This document shows positions 21,582 through 25,896 of a DNA stretch of 25,896 bases, in pieces. The position numbers were made by a program, and so were the translations under genes. This stretch comes from Oribacterium sp. (lineage in GTDB: Bacteria > Bacillota_A > Clostridia > Lachnospirales > Lachnospiraceae). The notes below the pieces were generated by a model that searched no databases, had not been told where the DNA came from, and saw nothing but the letters and a program-made list of their open reading frames with translations. Where the stretch lies: contig JAGAXP010000067.1 of the NCBI GenBank assembly GCA_017940955.1, positions 1-25,896 on the forward strand, written 5' to 3'. Every line of letters starts with the position of its first letter. Within the stretch, counting starts at the first letter, position 1.

Positions 21582-22262
21582 TTAACTAAAATCCACTTTA
21601 TTTCTTTCTATTTTATCTTCATAATCATACTTTGGTTTGATGGTGCTTTCAACCTGTTCATAGATGAGTCTCGCTTTGGAGGTTCCGTCCAGAAGCAGCT
21701 TTCTTGCATATTCATTGAGCTCGATCATGCGGTTTGTGTTTTTCATCATTTTTGTATTGATGTAAACATTCATCACGGCTCCTTCAAGAGCTGTATTCAG
21801 AAATGAAACTCCCACACCGACGTCGCTCAGCATGAGCTTCGAGCCGTTGTCAGCAAGCTGTTGCATATAGATAAGGGCTTCGCAGGCTTTTTCCATGACT
21901 TTTATGGGGGTCATGGATGCATTGGACAGGCAGGTTTCAAGAGTTGTTTCTTTAAAATCCTTTTCTTCAACGGTGTTCTCAGGCAGTCCATAGGCTTTGC
22001 TGAGGGGATAGAATACTTCTTCGTCTTCATCGGAAAGCTTGAGGAAATCTTCTCTCAGCTTAGCAAGCTTATCCTGTATATTGACAAGCCGCGGTTCAAA
22101 GTCGGCGTACTTCTTCTTTCCGCTTGTAAATGCACATACCATAAGTCCGAGGCTTACGCCATATGCTCCTGAAAGCGCACTGGCGCCTCCACCTCCCGGA
22201 ACAGATTCCTTTGCTCCGAGTTTTTCCAGATAATCATTGAGTTTCATTTCTCTTGCTGTCAT
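21582..22262 (-). CDS. fchA: Cyclodeaminase/cyclohydrolase family protein (methenyl-THF cyclohydrolase)
   Basis: The 226-residue protein belongs to the formiminotransferase-cyclodeaminase C-terminal family. It begins MTAREMKLNDYLEKLGAKESVPGGGGASALSGAYG, in which PGGGGASAL is the family hallmark, and has AFTSGKKKYADFE and LMLSDVGVGVSFLNTALEGAVMNVYINTKMM further on. Members act as formimidoyl-THF cyclodeaminase or as methenyl-THF cyclohydrolase (acetogens and purine-fermenting Clostridia). The ATG at 22260-22262 is chosen over one 12 bp upstream because GGAG lies 6 nt before it. It forms an operon with folD (8 bp apart), which seems to lack the cyclohydrolase residues, so a cyclohydrolase role is the likelier one. 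Confidence 0.9.
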   Translation of the reverse strand: MTAREMKLNDYLEKLGAKESVPGGGGASALSGAYGVSLGLMVCAFTSGKKKYADFEPRLVNIQDKLAKLREDFLKLSDEDEEVFYPLSKAYGLPENTVEEKDFKETTLETCLSNASMTPIKVMEKACEALIYMQQLADNGSKLMLSDVGVGVSFLNTALEGAVMNVYINTKMMKNTNRMIELNEYARKLLLDGTSKARLIYEQVESTIKPKYDYEDKIERNKVDFS

Positions 22263-22408
22263 CAGTTTCTCCATTCAGTTTATTTATATACCTAACTTGA
22301 TGTATATTCTTCATTACATCTATGCTATTGTGTGGCAGGTTACTATAAATCGTTTATTGCAAAAGTAATCAACATATCTGATCGAGGTTTTAAAAAAGTA
22401 CCACACAA

Positions 22409-23626
22409 CTATGATCTTTCAGTCTTTTTTGTTCTGAGTTTCAGTATCTCATCCAGAAGTCTGTTTGCAGCATCCCACTTAGACATCAAAGGAAGCTCGT
22501 TTTCGGAGTCCTTTGAGATGAGGGTGAGTACATTGGTATCGCCCTGGAATCCTGCGCCGGAAACTTTTACGTTGTTGGCTGCAATGAGGTCAAGATTTTT
22601 CTTTTTCAGCTTCTTTCTTGAATTTTCCAGCATTTTTTCTGTTTCCATAGAAAATCCGCAGAGGAACTGACCTTCTTTTTTATGTTCCCCTAGGTATTTA
22701 AGGATATCCTTCGTTCTTTCCAAAGGGAGACTCAGGTCTGTGCCGTCATCTTTTTTCTTAATCTTGTTATCCGAAACTGTTGCCGGTCTGTAATCGGCAA
22801 CGGCGGCGGCTTTTATGATTATATCTGTTTCTTCCTGACGGGATGTTATTTCCAGGTACATATCCTCAGCACTGCGAATGTTTACGACATTAACACATGC
22901 AGGAGCCGTAAGTTCAACAGGTCCGCTTACCAAAGTAACTTCAGCACCGCGGGCAGCAGCGGCTTTTGCTATGTTGTAGCCCATCTTTCCCGATGAACGA
23001 TTTGTTATATAGCGCACCGGATCCAGATCCTCACAGGTAGGCCCTGCGCTTACCATAACCTTAAGTCCTGCCATGTCCTTTTCATGGGCGCAAGCATTAA
23101 CAACATAATCAACTATCATCTCAGGTGAAGCAAGCTTTCCGGAACCATCGTAGCCGCAGGCCAGGTGTCCGCTTTCTGGCTCTATGATGGAAAAGCCATA
23201 ATGTTTAAGCTTTGAGACATTATCCTGAACGATGGGATTTTGCCACATGTGGGTATTCATGGCAGGAGCGATGAGCCTGGGGCAACGACAGGCAAGAAGT
23301 GTTGTGGAAAGCATGTCGTCTGCTATGCCGTTTGCAAGTTTTCCTATGATATTGGCTGTTGCCGGGGCAATGACTACACAATCGGCTTTATCGGCAAGAG
23401 CGATGTGTTCAACCTCAAAGGGATGATTCCTGTCGAAGGTATCTGTTGTAACCTTATTGTGGCAAAGCGCCTCAAAGGTGTTCGGTGTGATGAAGTTGAG
23501 GGCATGCTCAGTCATGATGACGTCAACATTGGCATGAAGCTTTACAAGGCGGGAGCAGATATCTGCTGCTTTGTATGCGGCTATTCCTCCTGTAACTCCA
23601 AGAAGTATATTCTTTCCTTTAAGCAT
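22409..23626 (-). CDS. coaBC: Bifunctional phosphopantothenoylcysteine decarboxylase / phosphopantothenate-cysteine ligase
   Basis: The 405-residue flavoprotein carries out two consecutive steps of coenzyme A synthesis: ligation of cysteine to 4'-phosphopantothenate (CoaB, C-terminal) and decarboxylation (CoaC, N-terminal). CoaC shows LLGVTGGIAAYKAADI, EVEHIALADKAD with the active His, APATANIIGKLANGIADDML and PAMNTHMWQNP. CoaB shows VMVSAGPTCEDLDPVRYITNRS, SGKMGYNIA, IIKAAAVADYRP, KIKKKDDG and GFSMETE. The length is normal. AAAGGA precedes the ATG by 7 nt. It lies downstream of coaX by 65 bp. The 146-bp gap towards fchA holds no gene; a weak GTGTGG/CCACAC pairing is visible there. Confidence 0.97.
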   Translation of the reverse strand: MLKGKNILLGVTGGIAAYKAADICSRLVKLHANVDVIMTEHALNFITPNTFEALCHNKVTTDTFDRNHPFEVEHIALADKADCVVIAPATANIIGKLANGIADDMLSTTLLACRCPRLIAPAMNTHMWQNPIVQDNVSKLKHYGFSIIEPESGHLACGYDGSGKLASPEMIVDYVVNACAHEKDMAGLKVMVSAGPTCEDLDPVRYITNRSSGKMGYNIAKAAAARGAEVTLVSGPVELTAPACVNVVNIRSAEDMYLEITSRQEETDIIIKAAAVADYRPATVSDNKIKKKDDGTDLSLPLERTKDILKYLGEHKKEGQFLCGFSMETEKMLENSRKKLKKKNLDLIAANNVKVSGAGFQGDTNVLTLISKDSENELPLMSKWDAANRLLDEILKLRTKKTERS

Positions 23627-23691
23627 ATCGTGGTCCTTTTCTTAATATATGGTTTATTGATATGTCAAACATCGTTGTATATATGTTACCA

Positions 23692-24465
23692 CTACAGGGA
23701 TTTCTGATAAAGCAGCTCAAGTCCTTTCAACAGAAGATCCGGTTCGAAATGGGCTTCTTGCTTCATCCATGGAAGCACCAATTTACTGAGTCCACCAGTA
23801 AGCACAAGTGGTAGTTTATCAGTATCCAATCCCAGTTCTTCAGATACTCTTTCATGGATTCCGTCTATCATGGCTGCTGTCCCGATAACCACTCCATTTA
23901 TCATACATGAGACTGTATCATCACCTATGAGTTTTTCGGGTTCTTCTGCTCGTAGTTTAGGAAGCTGTGCAGTTTTTTCCGCTTCTGCATAGAGTCCAAG
24001 CTGTACTCCCGGTGAAATCATTCCGCCAATGAAATAGCCATCAGCATCAACCACTGACATGGTAGTGCAGGTTCCGAGATCATATATCATAACCGGTGCA
24101 CCGTATTTTTCTTTTGCTGCAAGCATATCCACCATTCTGTCCATTCCGAGAAGAGACATGTCATAGTTTTTAACAGGGATGTCTACATTATCCTTGTTCG
24201 CAATGATGACATTTTTACCGGTGAGTCTTTTGATTGCTGAAACAAGTATGGGATTTATGTCGGGGACTACTGATGAAATGATAGAGCCGTCAACATCATC
24301 CGGTGATGTGTTATTCAATTTAAAAATATCTTTTAACTCATTCGTGAAACTGAGCTGATCCCATTTTTTGCCTGTTTCAGCTCTATCCTGAAAAAGCTTT
24401 ATGCCATCCTTGAAAAGGCCTATTACAATATTGGAATTTCCGACATCAATTAAAAGAGTTTTCAT
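23692..24465 (-). CDS. coaX: Type III pantothenate kinase
   Basis: The 257-residue enzyme phosphorylates pantothenate, the first step of coenzyme A synthesis. It has the ASKHA fold: LLIDVGNSNIVIGLF at the N-terminus (phosphate-1 loop), GMDRMVDMLAAKEKYG, the second loop IYDLGTCTTMSVVDADG with GGMISPGVQL, and LVLTGGLSK near the C-terminus. CoaX needs a monovalent cation and is not inhibited by CoA. AAAGGA precedes the ATG. It is upstream of coaBC and downstream of the ECF S-component gene, so pantothenate uptake and the first three CoA steps are grouped. Confidence 0.96.
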   Translation of the reverse strand: MKTLLIDVGNSNIVIGLFKDGIKLFQDRAETGKKWDQLSFTNELKDIFKLNNTSPDDVDGSIISSVVPDINPILVSAIKRLTGKNVIIANKDNVDIPVKNYDMSLLGMDRMVDMLAAKEKYGAPVMIYDLGTCTTMSVVDADGYFIGGMISPGVQLGLYAEAEKTAQLPKLRAEEPEKLIGDDTVSCMINGVVIGTAAMIDGIHERVSEELGLDTDKLPLVLTGGLSKLVLPWMKQEAHFEPDLLLKGLELLYQKSL

Positions 24466-24527
24466 TTTGATTTCCTTTTGAACATAAAATATTTAAGTTT
24501 ATGTTTTTTCATCGAAGCGAACTAACG

Positions 24528-24602
24528 TGGCTTTATTTCTGCCTACGATTTAATTCGTGAGCAGAAATAAAGCCAGCCAAACTGATATTCAATTTGACTG
24601 GC
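24528..24602 (-). terminator. Terminator region behind the ECF S-component gene, two overlapping hairpins
   Basis: Reading the minus strand from the stop codon, the stem CCAGTCAAATT...AGTTTGGCTGG (top 24572-24602) is followed by CTTTATTTCT, a normal intrinsic terminator. A perfect 15-bp stem TGGCTTTATTTCTGC (24528-24542) with 24561-24575 overlaps it by 4 bases and uses the same U-run. The two stems cannot form fully at once. Confidence 0.65.
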
Positions 24603-24618
24603 GAATTGTCTGTTAGAT

Positions 24619-25305
24619 TTATTTATTAACTACATGTGCCTTGAGAAGTGCTGTTACAACAACAGGTACGATAACAGCTGCCACAATCATCTCAGGAACT
24701 CCATTTGTAAACACGATGCCAAGTATCACGCCGAGAACATCCTCAACAGGAATGTTGTTTGCTGCGGCATAGGCATTTCTGAAAACAACAAATATTGAGC
24801 CCATAACAAGTGCTGTGTTTGTGATAGCGCCAAGTGCACCGCAAAGAGCGAGTACTGCGAAACGTACAGCGTCATTCATCTTAGGCTGAAGCTTTGTTGC
24901 TGCCTTGTAAAGAAGCCATGGTGTAACGCCAACAAGGATACGTGGTACAAAACAGATAAATAAAGCCCATGGTGAACCGTGTGTAAGTCCGGGAACCGGT
25001 ACTGTCGGTGTAAATGCAAATGAAAGAATGCTTGGTGCTGTGATGTTCTTGAAAAGGCTTGTTGCTCCGAAAAGGAAACCAAGGAATGCACCCTTCTTCG
25101 GTCCGAGAAGAACTGAACCTATAACAACAGGTACATGTAAGATGGTTGCTTTGATAAGGGGCAGATTGATGATACCGAAGGGGGTAAATGCCATGATAAG
25201 AACTATGGCTGTAAACATAGCCATAACAGAAAGGTCACGTACCTGGCCGGAAACATTGAACCCTGCAGCCCTGGTGGTTGAAGTAGTTGATACATTATTA
25301 TTCAT
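24619..25305 (-). CDS. panT: ECF transporter S-component, probably pantothenate (PanT)
   Basis: The 228-residue membrane protein has about six hydrophobic segments and the ECF S-component signature: a start VRDLSVMAMFTAIVLIMAF, INLPLIKATILHVPVVIGSVLLGPKKGAFLGFLFG, then LVMGSIFVVFRN and IVFTNGVPEMIVAAVIVPVV. The L-P...A..H.PV..G..L.GP..G...G...G pattern is typical of PF12822-type S-components, including PanT. Pantothenate is inferred because coaX and coaBC follow directly; the sequence alone does not fix the substrate. The ATG at 25303-25305 is chosen because AGGAGG lies just upstream, although the frame is open for 38 more codons. It needs EcfA, EcfA' and EcfT from elsewhere. Confidence 0.8.
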   Translation of the reverse strand: MNNNVSTTSTTRAAGFNVSGQVRDLSVMAMFTAIVLIMAFTPFGIINLPLIKATILHVPVVIGSVLLGPKKGAFLGFLFGATSLFKNITAPSILSFAFTPTVPVPGLTHGSPWALFICFVPRILVGVTPWLLYKAATKLQPKMNDAVRFAVLALCGALGAITNTALVMGSIFVVFRNAYAAANNIPVEDVLGVILGIVFTNGVPEMIVAAVIVPVVVTALLKAHVVNK

Positions 25306-25420
25306 TTTTTCCTCCTGATGCGGTCTTTGTCTTACGAGTACTTTCCCAACGCCTATCGCAGGGCTTCTCTGCAAAGTATCGCTCAAGGTCATTATGTCAT
25401 TGCAAAGCATTTCTTGCAAT

Positions 25421-25448
25421 ATTCTATAATGTGTTTTTTGTAAAACAA
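25421..25448 (-). promoter_or_regulatory. Possible promoter of the ECF S-component gene
   Basis: Minus strand TTGTTT (25443-25448), a 16-nt spacer and TAGAAT (25421-25426) would give a leader of about 108 nt. The leader begins with a TTGCAA...TTGCAA hairpin and can form another around CTGC/GCAG, but it resembles no riboswitch that I know. Confidence 0.4.
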
Positions 25449-25495
25449 TAAGGAAAAAAGGATAAAATTTCAGTTAAGAAAACTCGGCATGAAAC

Positions 25496-25524
25496 TTGAA
25501 AGCGTATATGTAAAAGCGTATAAA
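25496..25524 (+). promoter_or_regulatory. Promoter of the truncated secretory ORF
   Basis: TTGAAA (25496-25501), a 17-nt spacer and TATAAA (25519-25524) make a good SigA-type promoter with a transcription start near 25531. The leader contains a perfect 14-bp palindrome ATTATGTACATAAT (25546-25559), a possible operator. With the panT leader this accounts for the 320-bp gap 25306-25625. Confidence 0.5.
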
Positions 25525-25625
25525 TATTGTCGCAACAATGTTTATATTATGTACATAATGCACAAGTCTTTACCGACTAAAAAGGATTTTAGATGGCAAA
25601 AGGAGGGTTTTACAAAGGAGTAAAA

Positions 25626-25712
25626 ATGAAACTAACAAAACAACTTATGTGTCTCGGCATGGCATTGGTTATGACCGTTGCACAGATGCCGGTGATGTCA
25701 CTAGTACATTGA
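25626..25712 (+). pseudogene. Signal-peptide remnant of a secreted protein, cut short
   Basis: An excellent ribosome-binding site (AAAGGAG, 6 nt before the ATG) and a promoter precede a 28-codon ORF, MKLTKQLMCLGMALVMTVAQ followed by MPVMSLVH and TGA. The sequence is a typical Sec signal peptide (basic start, hydrophobic core) with nothing after it. An in-frame ATG at 25593 could add 11 residues. Eight bases further on begins the 3' end of an IS630-type transposase on the other strand. The simplest reading is that the insertion sequence cut a secreted-protein gene after its signal peptide. Confidence 0.6.
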
Positions 25713-25719
25713 ATAATAA

Positions 25720-25896
25720 TTAACTGACACTTAATGAATCATTGGATTTAATTCTAGCTGACTCTGCCTCAACAACACTGATTTCATCCATTTTGTATGT
25801 CCAATGATAAACTACAGGTTCACGATTTACTTCTTCAAAATAGAGGTAGATACGCTGCTCAAGTTCTTCCTTGGATTTTACACGAATACCTCTAAG
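25720..25896 (-). mobile_element. IS630-family transposase, C-terminal 58 residues (runs off window)
   Basis: The minus strand reads LRGIRVKSKEELEQRIYLYF, then EEVNREPVVYHWTYKMDEIS and a tail ending DSLSVS with TAA at 25720-25722. The motif RVKSKEEL-x-RI-x-x-Y-x-E-x-N-x-EPVV-x-HW-x-YK-MDEI is the C-terminus of IS630-type DDE transposases, which insert at TA dinucleotides. The catalytic residues lie beyond the window edge. The element end and its inverted repeat must fall between about 25700 and 25720, but cannot be placed from one end only. Confidence 0.8.

Noticed and set aside
22275..22408. Possible leader structure or terminator between fchA and coaBC
   Set aside because: Only a 6-bp GTGTGG/CCACAC pairing with a large unstructured interior is visible; there is no U-run next to a stem and no gene.
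25306..25419. N-terminal extension of the ECF S-component (38 more codons in frame)
   Set aside because: The strong AGGAGG lies in front of the internal ATG at 25305, the extension is polar and unlike S-components, and the likely transcription start lies within it.

Overview
The window reads as chromosomal DNA of a low-to-moderate GC Firmicute, most likely a Lachnospiraceae (Butyrivibrio/Roseburia-like); the genus cannot be fixed from the sequence. The reasons are the conserved Clostridia gene string asp23-nusB-xseA-xseB-ispA-dxs-tlyA-nadK-argR-recN, strong AGGAGG-type ribosome binding sites, consensus SigA promoters, the ECF S-components ThiT and PanT, a YerC-type TrpR regulator next to pcrA, and a folD-fchA pair. 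Nearly all genes lie on the minus strand; only a DUF1836 gene, degV, thiT and a truncated secretory ORF are on the plus strand.

Layout. 1-5180: 5' part of pcrA, a DUF1836 (MerR-like) regulator, yerC, a membrane-anchored polysaccharide deacetylase and degV. 5180-8400: a degenerate tandem repeat, a PpiC-like lipoprotein, a DUF212/PAP2-like membrane protein and glgA. 8450-18472: a long housekeeping operon for DNA repair (recN, xseAB), arginine regulation (argR), NAD kinase, isoprenoid precursors (dxs, ispA), TlyA rRNA methyltransferase, NusB and an Asp23 protein. 18473-20260: a hairpin repeat, a ComEA-like protein, and a TPP riboswitch controlling thiT. 20261-20727: a strongly structured gene-free segment, probably a minus-strand RNA. 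20728-25305: folD-fchA (one-carbon metabolism), coaBC-coaX (coenzyme A) and an ECF S-component, probably PanT. 25306-25896: a signal-peptide ORF that stops after 28 codons, next to the 3' end of an IS630-type transposase.

The points most worth a second look are: (1) the segment at 20262-20575, which folds into at least five helices, carries two C(GUAA)G tetraloop hairpins and has eight A-C type mismatches that become G-U pairs only on the minus strand, behind a plausible minus-strand promoter; (2) an identical operator-like dyad GTAGT-N7-ACTAC at the promoters of both the DUF1836 gene and degV, suggesting a DUF1836-DegV regulon; (3) a FolD that has lost two cyclohydrolase residues (Lys to Ile49, Gln to Met93) beside fchA, which can supply that activity; (4) four tandem 38-bp copies of the tlyA 3' end, each keeping an open tail ending in TGA; (5) a family of long intergenic hairpins ending in GTAACAGTTCAG, present three times, plus a related tandem repeat.
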